Of a DNA stretch of 36,947 bases, positions 15,065-25,329 are shown in pieces. The notes below the pieces were generated by a model. It saw only the letters and a list, made by a program, of their open reading frames with translations, searched no databases and had not been told where the DNA came from. The first letter of the stretch is position 1. Each line of letters opens with the position of its first letter. Source of the DNA: Bacteroidota bacterium. Lineage in GTDB: Bacteria; Bacteroidota; Bacteroidia; Chitinophagales; Chitinophagaceae. Location: contig JACPEA010000008.1 in assembly GCA_016183765.1 (NCBI GenBank), forward strand, positions 1 through 36,947. The letters are read 5' to 3'. Both the position numbers and the translations under genes were made by a program.

Positions 15065-16060
15065 TCATCCCTGCTTCTCCATCATCTCCATCACCGGAAG
15101 CCAGTGAGTTTCATACAGGTTCTGCAAATGCTGTTTATCCGCAGCCTCCAGGGTTACCAGGTGATCCGTATTCAGGCCCACATGTTCGGGTGTTCTGATA
15201 CCGGGAATCACGGTGGATATTTCCGGGTAGCTGAGAATATAACTGAGGGCCAGTCCTGAGGCAGTTGTCTGGTATTTTTCGCAAAGCGGCCATACCTGTT
15301 CTTTCAGGATCTGCAATGTAGCTTCTGTAATAGGCGGAACCACGCGGTAGCTGCGGTGATCATCTGCCGTAAATACGGTATCGGGTTTGATCTTACCCGA
15401 AAGCAGGCCAAACTGTAATGGCATACGGGCAATGATACCATAGCCTTTTGCCGCGGCCTGGTTTATGATGGGCAAGGCCCTCTGGTTGATGAGGTTGAAC
15501 ACCAGCTGAAACCCTTGTCCGATCTGATTTGTTAAAAAGAAATCCGCTTCGGGAAAAGGATGGAACGTGATGAGCGAGATACCCCAGTAACGGATCTTGC
15601 CTTCTTTCTGTAATTGCTGCATGGCTTCAATACATTCACCATTCTCCAGGTGCTGCATGCGCGCCACATGCAGCTGGTGGAAATCGATATGGTCGCGTTT
15701 GAGCCGCTTCAGGCTGGCATCGCAGGCTTTGATCACATAATCCTTTGTATAATCGATCTCAATATTGTTATTAGCGCCCACTTTCTGCCCCACTTTGGAA
15801 GCGATCACCACATCATTCCGGTTGCCCAGGGTATTACCCAGCAGTTCCTCCGAATGCCCGAGACCGTAGAAGTCGGCCGTATCAAAAAAGCTGATGCCGG
15901 CATCCAGCGCCTTATGTATGGCAGCAGCGGATACCGCATCATCAGACGGTCCCCAGCCGATCGGTATCTTTCCTACAAAAGCTGCGCCGCCAATGGCCCA
16001 GGTACCAAAACCGATCTCACTTACTGTGAGGTCCGTGTTTCCAAATTTCCGGTAGTTCAT
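15065..16060 (-). CDS. Aldo/keto reductase
   Basis: A 331-residue NADPH-dependent oxidoreductase with an (alpha/beta)8 barrel. The catalytic tetrad is visible: Asp in SFFDTADFYG with its Tyr, Lys in VIASKVGQ and His in DFHQLHV. The coenzyme end shows STVIPGIRTPEHV. Sequence style is that of the AKR group that acts on sugars or aldehydes (YajO/IolS-like), but the substrate cannot be told. The start at 16060 is supported by a TAGGTTTA -7 element about 20 bases upstream. It is divergent from the B12-binding protein gene, with both promoters within about 30 bases. Confidence 0.9.
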   Translation of the reverse strand: MNYRKFGNTDLTVSEIGFGTWAIGGAAFVGKIPIGWGPSDDAVSAAAIHKALDAGISFFDTADFYGLGHSEELLGNTLGNRNDVVIASKVGQKVGANNNIEIDYTKDYVIKACDASLKRLKRDHIDFHQLHVARMQHLENGECIEAMQQLQKEGKIRYWGISLITFHPFPEADFFLTNQIGQGFQLVFNLINQRALPIINQAAAKGYGIIARMPLQFGLLSGKIKPDTVFTADDHRSYRVVPPITEATLQILKEQVWPLCEKYQTTASGLALSYILSYPEISTVIPGIRTPEHVGLNTDHLVTLEAADKQHLQNLYETHWLPVMEMMEKQG

Positions 16061-16078
16061 ATGTTATGTCTGTTAGAA

Positions 16079-16110
16079 TTGTAAACCTAAGTACAATTGA
16101 ACTAAATTTA
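16079..16110. promoter_or_regulatory. Divergent promoters, reductase and B12-domain genes
   Basis: On the minus strand TAGGTTTA (16089-16082) serves the reductase. On the plus strand TTG (16079-16081), 21 bases, then TAAATTTA (16103-16110) serves the B12-binding gene. Both fit TAnnTTTG with the last G changed to A. Confidence 0.5.
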
Positions 16111-16138
16111 CGGCATTGTTCCTGTTTAATTGAGCCAA

Positions 16139-16546
16139 ATGAAAAGACCGATCCGGGTTTTAGTTGCCAAAGTGGGACTGGACGGCCACGATCGTGGTGC
16201 CAAAGTAATTGCTACCGCCTTGCGGGATGCAGGCATGGAAGTGATTTATACCGGCCTTCGCCAGACGCCTGAAATGGTGGTGAACGCTGCTTTGCAGGAA
16301 GACGTGGATGCCATCGGCATCAGTATACTCAGTGGTGCTCATATGACCGTATTCCCAAAAGTGATGACACTGATGAAGGAAAAAGGAATGAATGATGTAC
16401 TGGTGACCGGTGGTGGCATCATTCCCGAAGATGACATGCAGCAATTGAACGAAATGGGCGTAGGCAAACTCTTTGCACCCGGAGCCGCTACAACAGATAT
16501 TGCTGGGTATATTACCGATTGGGTAAAAGCGAACCGTAATTTTTAA
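16139..16546 (+). CDS. Stand-alone cobalamin-binding domain, mutase small subunit type
   Basis: A 135-residue protein that consists only of a B12-binding Rossmann-type domain. DGHDRG at residues 15-20 is the DxHxxG signature whose His17 replaces dimethylbenzimidazole on cobalt. The following ISILSGAH and [11 protein letters not shown] are the other two conserved loops. It closely resembles the C-terminal domain of methylmalonyl-CoA and related acyl-CoA mutases, made here as a separate subunit. The catalytic large subunit is not in the window. ATG 16139 is chosen over TTG 16130. It would help carbon-skeleton rearrangement of an acyl-CoA; the exact substrate is unknown. Confidence 0.9.
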   Translation: MKRPIRVLVAKVGLDGHDRGAKVIATALRDAGMEVIYTGLRQTPEMVVNAALQEDVDAIGISILSGAHMTVFPKVMTLMKEKGMNDVLVTGGGIIPEDDMQQLNEMGVGKLFAPGAATTDIAGYITDWVKANRNF

Positions 16547-16564
16547 TGTCTATCCTGTTCTTCG

Positions 16565-17167
16565 CTACACTTCCGGCAAACGAACCCGGTTACGGATAGA
16601 ATAGATCCTGACGCCTACCACGATACAGATACAGATGAACAGGCCGAGATTATATTCGATCCCCATTTTCTTCAGCAGGATATAAATAACACCTCCAATA
16701 GCGCAGGCCGTAGCATACAGTTCCCCACGTTTCAGCAGGTCTGGTTTTTCACCACAAAGAATATCGGCCAGTAAACCGCCGAAGGTAGCGGTGATCACAC
16801 CCATGATCACTGCATACCCATCATTGATGGTAAGAGCGATACTCCGTTCAATACCCGTTACGGTAAAAAGTCCCAACCCGATGGCATCCGTAAAGAAAAT
16901 AGTTCTGCGGAAACGGATCTGGCTGGAACGGATCATGGAAATGATGACTACGGCACCTACCACCAGGCCCAGAGCCAGGTAATCATTGATCCAGTTCACC
17001 GGGTGTGCCCCTATCAACAGGTCGCGGATGGTACCACCACCGTATGCCGTGGCAAAAGCGATCACAAAACCGCCGAAAATATCCATCTGGTGAGTGCGGG
17101 CTTTCAGTGCGCCGGTAAGAGCAAACACAAAAATACCGCAGTACATGATGACCTGAATAAAATTCAT
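16565..17167 (-). CDS. TRIC-type cation channel family membrane protein
   Basis: A 200-residue protein with about seven hydrophobic segments. Two repeated halves each carry a glycine-rich turn: YGGGTIRDLLIG near residue 42 and ATFGGLLADILCGE near 128. These match the bacterial TRIC (formerly UPF0126, YicG-like) family, homotrimeric potassium-permeable channels of the inner membrane. Length is normal. It is convergent with the B12-binding gene, leaving only 18 bases between stops, and divergent from the enoyl-CoA hydratase. Physiological role in bacteria is not settled. Confidence 0.9.
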   Translation of the reverse strand: MNFIQVIMYCGIFVFALTGALKARTHQMDIFGGFVIAFATAYGGGTIRDLLIGAHPVNWINDYLALGLVVGAVVIISMIRSSQIRFRRTIFFTDAIGLGLFTVTGIERSIALTINDGYAVIMGVITATFGGLLADILCGEKPDLLKRGELYATACAIGGVIYILLKKMGIEYNLGLFICICIVVGVRIYSIRNRVRLPEV

Positions 17168-17299
17168 AACTCAAATTACAGAAGAACAGTGACTAAGCGA
17201 TAAGTTTTGTCACCTGCAGAAACGGTTATTGCCGGCCACTCTTTTCGCAGAGGCAAGCAGCTCCCCCTGAATATTCATCGTAAAATCAAGCCCCACACG

Positions 17300-17307
17300 T
17301 ACCTTTG
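17300..17307 (+). promoter_or_regulatory. Putative -7 promoter element TACCTTTG
   Basis: A perfect TAnnTTTG match 16 bases before the ATG of the enoyl-CoA hydratase gene. It supports ATG 17324 over the upstream in-frame start at 17207, which would lie before the promoter. Confidence 0.65.
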
Positions 17308-17323
17308 CGTAAACCAACAGATC

Positions 17324-18100
17324 ATGTATACCACTTTACTGACCTCACTCGAGAACGGCATATTTACCATTACCATTAACCGCCCCGACAAACTGAATGC
17401 GCTTAATAAAAACGTATTTGCTGATCTGAACAAAGCACTGGATGAGGTATACAACCATCCCGATATCCGATCTGTGATCATCACCGGTTCTGGACCCAAA
17501 GCATTTGTTGCCGGTGCCGATATCAGTGAATTCAGCGGATTAACTGTGGAAGCCAGTAAAGCATTGGCCAAAGCAGGACAGGATACGTTTTTCCGTATCG
17601 AGAATTCACCCAAACCCATTGTGGCCTGTGTGAATGGTTTTGCCCTGGGTGGTGGTTGTGAGCTGGCCATGAGCTGCCATTTCCGTATCGCATCTGATAA
17701 TGCAAAATTCGGTCAGCCCGAAGTGAACCTGGGCCTGATACCGGGTTATGGCGGTACCCAGCGACTGGTACAACTGATCGGCAAAGGCCGTGCCATGGAA
17801 TTACTGATGAGTGCCGGTATGCTGGATGCTGCCACTGCCCTGCAATATGGATTGGTAAACTATGTGGTGCCCCAGGAAGAACTGCTGACCAAAGCCAGAA
17901 CCATACTGGAGCTGATCAATACCAAAGCCCCTATTGCCGTAGGAAAATGTATTGAAGCCGCCAATGCAGTTTTTGACGAAAGCAGGAACGGCTATGAAGT
18001 GGAAGTGGCTGCTTTTGGCCATTGTTTCGGAACCGAGGATAAACATGAAGGCACTACCGCTTTCCTGGAAAAGAGAAAAGCAGTATTCACCGGTAAGTAA
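17324..18100 (+). CDS. Enoyl-CoA hydratase/isomerase family protein
   Basis: A 258-residue crotonase-fold enzyme. The oxyanion-hole segments are [11 protein letters not shown] (60-70) and [12 protein letters not shown] (105-116). Both catalytic glutamates of true hydratases are present and 20 residues apart, Glu113 and Glu133 ([18 protein letters not shown]), so activity is expected. It adds water to 2-enoyl-CoA in fatty or amino acid breakdown. Length and motifs resemble short-chain enoyl-CoA hydratase (crotonase). It stands alone with its own promoter; fumC follows 133 bases later, also with its own promoter. Confidence 0.93.
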   Translation: MYTTLLTSLENGIFTITINRPDKLNALNKNVFADLNKALDEVYNHPDIRSVIITGSGPKAFVAGADISEFSGLTVEASKALAKAGQDTFFRIENSPKPIVACVNGFALGGGCELAMSCHFRIASDNAKFGQPEVNLGLIPGYGGTQRLVQLIGKGRAMELLMSAGMLDAATALQYGLVNYVVPQEELLTKARTILELINTKAPIAVGKCIEAANAVFDESRNGYEVEVAAFGHCFGTEDKHEGTTAFLEKRKAVFTGK

Positions 18101-18158
18101 AACAGAAACATGTCAGGCATCACGATATATGACCGCAGGGAAGAATCGTTCTTTGCCA

Positions 18159-18191
18159 TTGACCATTCCCCCTCACTTCAACGTACCTTTA
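18159..18191 (+). promoter_or_regulatory. fumC promoter (TTG-N22-TACCTTTA)
   Basis: TTG at 18159-18161 and TACCTTTA at 18184-18191 are 22 bases apart and fit the -33/-7 pattern. The predicted leader to ATG 18234 is about 38 bases. Confidence 0.5.
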
Positions 18192-18233
18192 CAAAACCAA
18201 AAAAGAGCTACTAAATCATCTAAATCTAAGATA

Positions 18234-19634
18234 ATGGACTACCGTATCGAAAAAGACACCATGGGCGAAGTACAGGTACCCGCCGACGTGTATTGGGGCG
18301 CACAGACCCAGCGCAGTATTGAGAACTTCAAGATCGCACAGGACATCAACAAGATGCCGAAAGAGATCATCAAAGCCTTTGCTTACCTGAAAAAAGCAGC
18401 GGCCCTCACCAACCTGGACGCCGGTGTCCTTCCCCAGGAAAAAGCCGACCTGATTGCACAGGTATGCGATGAGATCCTGGCAGGAAAACTGGATGCACAG
18501 TTTCCCCTGGTAGTTTGGCAGACCGGTAGCGGTACCCAAAGCAATATGAACGTGAATGAAGTGGTGGCATACCGCGGTCACGTGATCAAAGGGGGCGCTT
18601 TGACCGATAAGGACAAATTCCTGCACCCGAACGATGACGTGAACAAATCACAGTCATCCAACGATACCTTTCCCACCGCCATGCACATTGCCGCCTATAA
18701 GATTCTGGTGGAGACCACTATTCCGGGTATCAAGAAATTAAGGGATACGCTGGCACAGAAAAGCAAAGAGTTCATGCACGTGGTAAAGATCGGCCGTACG
18801 CATTTCATGGATGCTACACCGCTTACCCTGGGACAGGAGATCAGCGGTTACGTATCGCAGCTGGACCATGGTTTAAAAGCCATCAACAACACCCTGGCAC
18901 ACTTGAGCGAACTGGCCTTGGGTGGTACTGCCGTAGGTACCGGTATCAACACACCGAAAGGATATGATGTGAACGTGGCCAAACATATTGCCAACCTCAC
19001 AGGACTGCCTTTTGTGACCGCTGAAAATAAATTTGAGGCGCTGGCTGCTCACGATGCTATTGTAGAAGCGCATGGCGCACTGAAAACCGTTGCTGTAAGC
19101 CTGATGAAGATCGCCAACGATATCCGCATGCTGTCATCCGGACCACGCAGCGGTATCGGCGAACTGTTCATTCCGGATAACGAACCGGGCTCTTCCATCA
19201 TGCCGGGTAAAGTGAACCCTACCCAGTGCGAGGCGCTGACCATGATCGCCGCACAGGTAATGGGCAACGATGTGGCCATCAATATCGGGGGCGCTACCGG
19301 TCATTTTGAACTGAACGTATTCAAACCGGTGATGATCCACAACTTCCTGCACAGCGCCCGCCTGATTGGTGAGGGTTGTGTAAGTTTCAATGATAAATGT
19401 GCTGTAGGCCTGGCCCCTATTGAAGCCAATATCAAGAAACACGTAGACAACAGCCTGATGCTGGTAACCGCACTGAATACCAGGATCGGTTACTATAAAG
19501 CAGCAGAGATAGCGCAGACCGCACACAAAGAAGGTACTACGCTGAAAGAAATGGCTGTTAAACTTGGCTACCTGACCGCTGAAGAATTTGACCAGTGGGT
19601 GGTGCCGGGCAATATGGTTGGAGAGCTGAAGTAA
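18234..19634 (+). CDS. fumC: Fumarate hydratase class II
   Basis: A 466-residue iron-free fumarase that interconverts fumarate and malate in the citric acid cycle. It has the family's three conserved regions: [30 protein letters not shown] (catalytic His near 188), and the mobile signature loop [11 protein letters not shown] near 319-329 with its catalytic Ser. Length matches FumC. ATG 18234 gives the usual [16 protein letters not shown] start; the longer open frame from 17952 overlaps the hydratase gene out of frame and is rejected. It has its own TACCTTTA promoter. Related aspartases share the signature, but GSGTQSNMN and overall similarity favour fumarase. Confidence 0.95.
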   Translation: MDYRIEKDTMGEVQVPADVYWGAQTQRSIENFKIAQDINKMPKEIIKAFAYLKKAAALTNLDAGVLPQEKADLIAQVCDEILAGKLDAQFPLVVWQTGSGTQSNMNVNEVVAYRGHVIKGGALTDKDKFLHPNDDVNKSQSSNDTFPTAMHIAAYKILVETTIPGIKKLRDTLAQKSKEFMHVVKIGRTHFMDATPLTLGQEISGYVSQLDHGLKAINNTLAHLSELALGGTAVGTGINTPKGYDVNVAKHIANLTGLPFVTAENKFEALAAHDAIVEAHGALKTVAVSLMKIANDIRMLSSGPRSGIGELFIPDNEPGSSIMPGKVNPTQCEALTMIAAQVMGNDVAINIGGATGHFELNVFKPVMIHNFLHSARLIGEGCVSFNDKCAVGLAPIEANIKKHVDNSLMLVTALNTRIGYYKAAEIAQTAHKEGTTLKEMAVKLGYLTAEEFDQWVVPGNMVGELK

Positions 19635-19689
19635 ATTACTAATTAATAATTGATACAAGGGCTGCATCAGTATGATTCGATGAGGATGC

Positions 19690-21312
19690 TCAGTGAACTT
19701 TTTTACCGCCGAGGTAGGTTGCCTGTACTTTTACGTTCAGGATCTCTGTTTCCGGCACTTTCATGAGGTCTTTATCCAGGAGGATGAAATCCGCTTTTTT
19801 TCCCGCTTCCAGACTACCCACTTCTTTCTCGAGGAAACTGGCTTTGGCTGCCCAGATGGTCATGCCCCGGATCGTTTCTTCGCGGCTCAAGGCATTCTCT
19901 TTCTGGAAACCTTCAGGTGGGAAACCTTTGGCATCTTTCCTTGCCACCGCTGCCAGGAAGGTCTTGAAAGGAGAAATATCTTCTACCGGGAAATCGGTAC
20001 CCAGGGGGATCCATCCATTCTGTTGTAATAATTGCTTGAAAGCATAGCCACCTTTCAACCGCTCCTTACCCAGGCGTTCTTCTGCCCAGTACATATCACT
20101 GGTAGCATGGGTGGGCTGAACCGAGGGAACAATACTGGCCGCACCAAATAAAGCGAAGTCGGCAGGATGGATGATCTGCGCATGTTCCACGCGCCAGCGT
20201 TTATCGTTCTTACCCTGCAGGTATTTGTTGTAGATCTGCAGGATCGCCCGGTTGGCACTGTCGCCGATGGCATGCGTACACATCTGGAACGGCGTGCCCG
20301 ACAATACCTTTGCCAATGAATCGTAATGCGATGGGTTGCGCAACAGGAAACCTGTCCAGCCGGCTTTATCCGTATAAGGCTGCAACAGACAGGCGCCCCT
20401 ACTACCCAGCGCACCATCCATATACACTTTGAATCCATTCACAAAGAGGCGGTCTGTTTTATAAGGACCTGTTTTGACATATTTGCTGATATTCTCATCA
20501 TTATCGCTCAGCATCACGAACAAGCGCATATCCAGTTTGCCTTCTTTCTGCAAGGCATCAATGGCATCCACATCCCGGTAACTGAGGCCGCAATCTGTGA
20601 TGGTGGTCAAGCCCTGTTCAAAACAATTCTTCTGTGCAGCCTGTAACCATTGCAGGTAGATCTCTTTGGTAGGTTCCAGTATCTGTTCATACACTTTGTT
20701 GTCGGCATTATCGATCAGTACACCTGTGAGTTTGCCATTCTTGACTTCAATGGAGCCTCCCACAATGGTCTGTCCGGCCTGGATACCTGCAAGTTCCAGC
20801 GCTTTCCGGTTGGCGATGGATGCATGTCCATCCACCCGCGTGATGATGACAGGTTTATCGGGGAATAAACTATTCAGCGCTTCATTGGTTGGATAGGTCT
20901 TACCCGGCCAGCGGTTCTGGTCCCAGCCCCGCCCCTGTATCCAGGGCAGATCGGGATGCTGATCGGCAAAAGCTTTGATCCTTGCCACGGTCTCTTCCCA
21001 GGTATTGGTGCCGAACAGATCGGCCTGGAACAGGGAGCGGCCGTAGCCCACAAAATGTGCATGCGCATCAATAAAACCGGGGTATACCGTTTTACCCTGG
21101 GCATCGATATTTTCCGTAGCACTGTACTTTGACAGGATCTCATCATTCTTCCCCACAGCCAGGATCTTACCGTCTTTCACCGCCATTGCTTCCGCAACCG
21201 TAAAAGAGGAATCCACTGTATAAATAACCGCATGATGAATGATGGTATCCACTTTCCGTTCAGAACAACCGAAAAAGACGGCCAGCAAAGCAATTGAAAG
21301 AATTTTCCGCAT
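19690..21312 (-). CDS. YtcJ-like amidohydrolase, predicted lipoprotein
   Basis: A 540-residue amidohydrolase-superfamily enzyme of the amidohydrolase-3 (YtcJ) type. A signal sequence with a lipobox-like FFGC gives Cys16. Metal-site motifs follow: GFIDAHAHFVGYG, RVDGHASIANRKALELAG, THAIGDSANRAILQIYNKY, WRVEHAQIIHP and GTDFPVE. It probably hydrolyses an amide or related C-N bond on a periplasmic substrate; the substrate is unknown. The start at 21312 is chosen because the frame beyond it to 21711 only translates the adjacent repeat cluster. A TATCTTTA box lies about 20 bases upstream. Confidence 0.9.
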   Translation of the reverse strand: MRKILSIALLAVFFGCSERKVDTIIHHAVIYTVDSSFTVAEAMAVKDGKILAVGKNDEILSKYSATENIDAQGKTVYPGFIDAHAHFVGYGRSLFQADLFGTNTWEETVARIKAFADQHPDLPWIQGRGWDQNRWPGKTYPTNEALNSLFPDKPVIITRVDGHASIANRKALELAGIQAGQTIVGGSIEVKNGKLTGVLIDNADNKVYEQILEPTKEIYLQWLQAAQKNCFEQGLTTITDCGLSYRDVDAIDALQKEGKLDMRLFVMLSDNDENISKYVKTGPYKTDRLFVNGFKVYMDGALGSRGACLLQPYTDKAGWTGFLLRNPSHYDSLAKVLSGTPFQMCTHAIGDSANRAILQIYNKYLQGKNDKRWRVEHAQIIHPADFALFGAASIVPSVQPTHATSDMYWAEERLGKERLKGGYAFKQLLQQNGWIPLGTDFPVEDISPFKTFLAAVARKDAKGFPPEGFQKENALSREETIRGMTIWAAKASFLEKEVGSLEAGKKADFILLDKDLMKVPETEILNVKVQATYLGGKKVH

Positions 21313-21331
21313 AAGGATGTTTTGAGTGAGA

Positions 21332-21339
21332 TAAAGATA
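21332..21339 (-). promoter_or_regulatory. Putative -7 promoter element TATCTTTA
   Basis: On the minus strand TATCTTTA lies 19 bases before the amidohydrolase ATG at 21312. The repeat cluster (ATTCAATATTC words) begins directly upstream of it. Confidence 0.55.
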
Positions 21340-21340
21340 T

Positions 21341-21760
21341 GGGAATATTGAATATTGAATATTGAGCAAGGAATGATGAAGGGAAGAGGAACAGACGAAC
21401 AGATGAACAGACGAACAGACGAACAAAGAATGATGAATTACAAGGTGATCTTTGACCTCTGCGAAAACTCTGCGATCTCTGCGGCGCTGCGGTGAATGAA
21501 TGTTGAATAGCGGACAAGAAATGATGGAGGGAACAGATGAACAGACGAACAGATGAACAAGGAATGATGAATTACAAGGTGATCTTCGGACTCTGCGAAA
21601 ACTCCGCGATCTCTGCGGCGCTGCGGTGAATGAATGTTGAATAGCGGGCAGGAAATGATGGAGGAAAGAGGAACAGATGAACAGACGAACAAGGAATGAT
21701 GAATAAAGCATCTACCTCCGATCATCATTCATCATTCCTTGTTCGATATTCGATATTCCG
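21341..21760. repeat. Composite repeat: 134-bp tandem units within inverted arms
   Basis: Two full units of 134 bp (21397-21530 and 21531-21664) are nearly identical. Each holds GAACAGAY 8-bp words, GAATGATGAATTACAAGGTG, a CTCTGCGAAAACTC-GCGATCTCTGCGG block and GAATGTTGAATAGCGG. A third, truncated copy starts at 21671. The outer ends are inverted relative to each other: 21342-21381 (GGAATATTGAATATTGA then GCAAGGAATGATGAA) against the reverse complement of about 21721-21760. The cluster fills the gap between the AraC-type gene's stop and the amidohydrolase promoter. I see no gene within it. Confidence 0.85.
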
Positions 21761-21769
21761 CAAGGCCGT

Positions 21770-22693
21770 TTACTTCAGGAGTTCACAGGGTTTGAGGCCG
21801 GTGTGTTTTTTGAAGGCCGCGGAAAAATGCGAGATGGAGGAATAACCCAGGAGAGCAGACACGTCGGTCACGCTCAGTCCTTTTTCGTACAGGAGGTATT
21901 TGGCGTGCTCCATCCGCTGCTGTTGGTAGAAATCAAATATGGTGGTACCAAAAACTTCCTTGAAACCTTTTTTGAGGTAACATTCGTTCATGGCCACTTT
22001 ACGGCTCAGTTCCTTGATGGTAATGGGGTCGCCGATATGTTGCAGCAATATCTCCCTGGCCTGGTAAATACGGTCGCGACCGCTTTCATCTGCCAGGAAC
22101 TTACAGGTAAACCCTTCTTCTTTTTCATCCACCAGGCATTCCAGGCTGTAGAGTAACAGTTCGTGGATCTTGGCGTTGACAAAAATATTTTCCATTGCGC
22201 CGGAATAACTGTGGTTCAGCAAACCATCCAGCACATTTCTTTTTTTATGACAGAGCGGGAATACTTTGGTGAAAGCATGGGGGTGTTTGAATGCCAGCAC
22301 TTCATCTTTCCGGTTACTCATCTTCACGTTATGTACGAACTGGTGCAGGAAAGTGGAAGTGAAATGGAAAGTGAACACGTCTACGGTCTGGTGTTTGCCA
22401 TTGCAGTTCGCGGTAGGCAACTGGTTGCACTGTCCGCAGCTTCTTTCCTCGCAATACCGGTTACCGGTGGTGCAGTAACGGAGCTCCAGGTAATTCTCGG
22501 AAGGCCTTTTGGTATTGTAATGGTATACCAGCATACCGGTATCGTCTGCCACCCAGGAATGCTGGGCGTAGTAGCGACGGATATGGTACTGGATCGAACC
22601 CGGGATATTCTGCTCTTTTTCGTACAGCAGATCCATGCTCGGCTCAATACCACCACGTTGCGAAACCTTCAATATGTCCATTACCTGTTGCAT
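21770..22693 (-). CDS. AraC family transcriptional regulator with Cys cluster
   Basis: A 307-residue regulator. The C-terminal ~100 residues are the double helix-turn-helix: ITIKELSRKVAMNECYLKKGFKEVFG (first), then LSVTDVSALLGYSSISHFSAAFKKHTGLKP (second, the family signature). The N-terminal sensor part has five close cysteines, Cys74, 81, 86, 89 and 97 (RYCTTGNRYCEERSCGQC), which could bind a metal or respond to redox. The ligand is unknown. A canonical TTG-N20-TAAATTTG promoter ends eight bases before ATG 22693, so either the message is nearly leaderless or ATG 22681 (MDILKVS) is used. It is divergent from gyrB. Confidence 0.88.
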   Translation of the reverse strand: MQQVMDILKVSQRGGIEPSMDLLYEKEQNIPGSIQYHIRRYYAQHSWVADDTGMLVYHYNTKRPSENYLELRYCTTGNRYCEERSCGQCNQLPTANCNGKHQTVDVFTFHFTSTFLHQFVHNVKMSNRKDEVLAFKHPHAFTKVFPLCHKKRNVLDGLLNHSYSGAMENIFVNAKIHELLLYSLECLVDEKEEGFTCKFLADESGRDRIYQAREILLQHIGDPITIKELSRKVAMNECYLKKGFKEVFGTTIFDFYQQQRMEHAKYLLYEKGLSVTDVSALLGYSSISHFSAAFKKHTGLKPCELLK

Positions 22694-22700
22694 ACCGCTG

Positions 22701-22731
22701 CAAATTTAATGTATAAACATCTATTCTGCAA
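22701..22731 (-). promoter_or_regulatory. Promoter TTG-N20-TAAATTTG
   Basis: On the minus strand TTG (22731-22729), 20 bases, then TAAATTTG (22708-22701). This is the best complete match to the Bacteroidota consensus in the window. It drives the AraC-family gene. Confidence 0.7.
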
Positions 22732-22840
22732 GAAGGCCTTTTGGCAGCCTGTCACGGAAGCGTCATTTTATCCTCTGCAACCCCCTTCAAAATGGGGAAA
22801 AATAGACTCATTTAAGCCTGAAAAACCCCTATATTTTCAT

Positions 22841-22848
22841 TAGATTTG
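22841..22848 (+). promoter_or_regulatory. gyrB -7 promoter element TAGATTTG
   Basis: A perfect TAnnTTTG match 44 bases before the gyrB ATG. No TTG is found at the -33 distance. Confidence 0.6.
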
Positions 22849-22883
22849 CCAACCCTTGAAAAATTGTTAAAACTCAGGATTGA

Positions 22884-24872
<1,989 letters not shown>

Positions 24873-24905
24873 ACGGGTTCCTGACCCCTTATACCCTGAT
24901 CATAG

Positions 24906-24935
24906 AAAAAGCCGGTGACAGACACCGGCTTTTTT
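24906..24935 (+). terminator. gyrB intrinsic terminator
   Basis: GCCGGTG (24911-24917), loop ACAGA, CACCGGC (24923-24929), then a T6 run, preceded by A5. It starts 34 bases after the gyrB stop. Confidence 0.9.
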
Positions 24936-25062
24936 GCGCCTGTTCCGCTCCTACCCCCTGCCCAACGGCCCTTCCCGCCAGAAATTTCACTTTCCTGAAA
25001 AAAATTGGTAGATTGTGGCCTATAACCCATTGTTTATCTACTAACTTTTAAATTCTAACAAC

Positions 25063-25269
25063 ATGGACACTTCAAAAATGATCAAAGCATATTGCCTGAA
25101 AACCAAAGAAAAAAACGTTCCTATGCAGGATGCGGTGATCACCAGAACGGCTAAAGGCGGTTATATGGCCGGTGGTCACGACGGAAAAGGAAATAAAATG
25201 GCCGCTATCCTGAGCGAGGCCAAAGCCTTACAGGCCATCGCTGATGGTGTTGCCAAAAAAGGTTTCTAA
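25063..25269 (+). CDS. Small protein, likely cysteine-less DUF5679 relative
   Basis: A 68-residue basic protein. The first 45 residues follow the pattern I associate with the DUF5679 zinc-ribbon family (AYCxKCKEK ... MxDA ... KG.C..CG.KM). Here it reads KAYCLKTKEKNVPMQDAVITR and AGGHDGKGNKM: only one of the four zinc cysteines (Cys11) remains; the others are Thr, His and Lys. The tail LSEAKALQAIADGVAKKGF is predicted helical. It should therefore not bind zinc in the usual way. Function unknown. It is a single gene with a strong terminator 20 bases downstream. The family link is by recollection and needs a profile search. Confidence 0.75.
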   Translation: MDTSKMIKAYCLKTKEKNVPMQDAVITRTAKGGYMAGGHDGKGNKMAAILSEAKALQAIADGVAKKGF

Positions 25270-25291
25270 GCTATATCAACAAGAGATTCGG

Positions 25292-25320
25292 ATCCGGTTC
25301 TGCAAGGAACCGGATTTTTT
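25292..25320 (+). terminator. Intrinsic terminator after the 68-aa gene
   Basis: ATCCGGTTC (25292-25300), loop TGCAAG, GAACCGGAT (25307-25315), then a T6 run. It also lies just beyond the mfd stop on the other strand but has no U-tract in that direction. Confidence 0.9.
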
Positions 25321-25329
25321 ATGCCCCTA

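Noticed and set aside
21313..21711. N-terminal extension of the amidohydrolase (and similar ones at 13019-13138 and 13233-13382)
   Set aside because: These only translate the GAACAGAY repeats (FVCSSVRLF strings). Real starts with signal or catalytic motifs and promoters lie downstream.
21341..21760. Possible CRISPR array
   Set aside because: Units are 134 bp or 8 bp with no unique spacers of constant length, and there are no cas genes.
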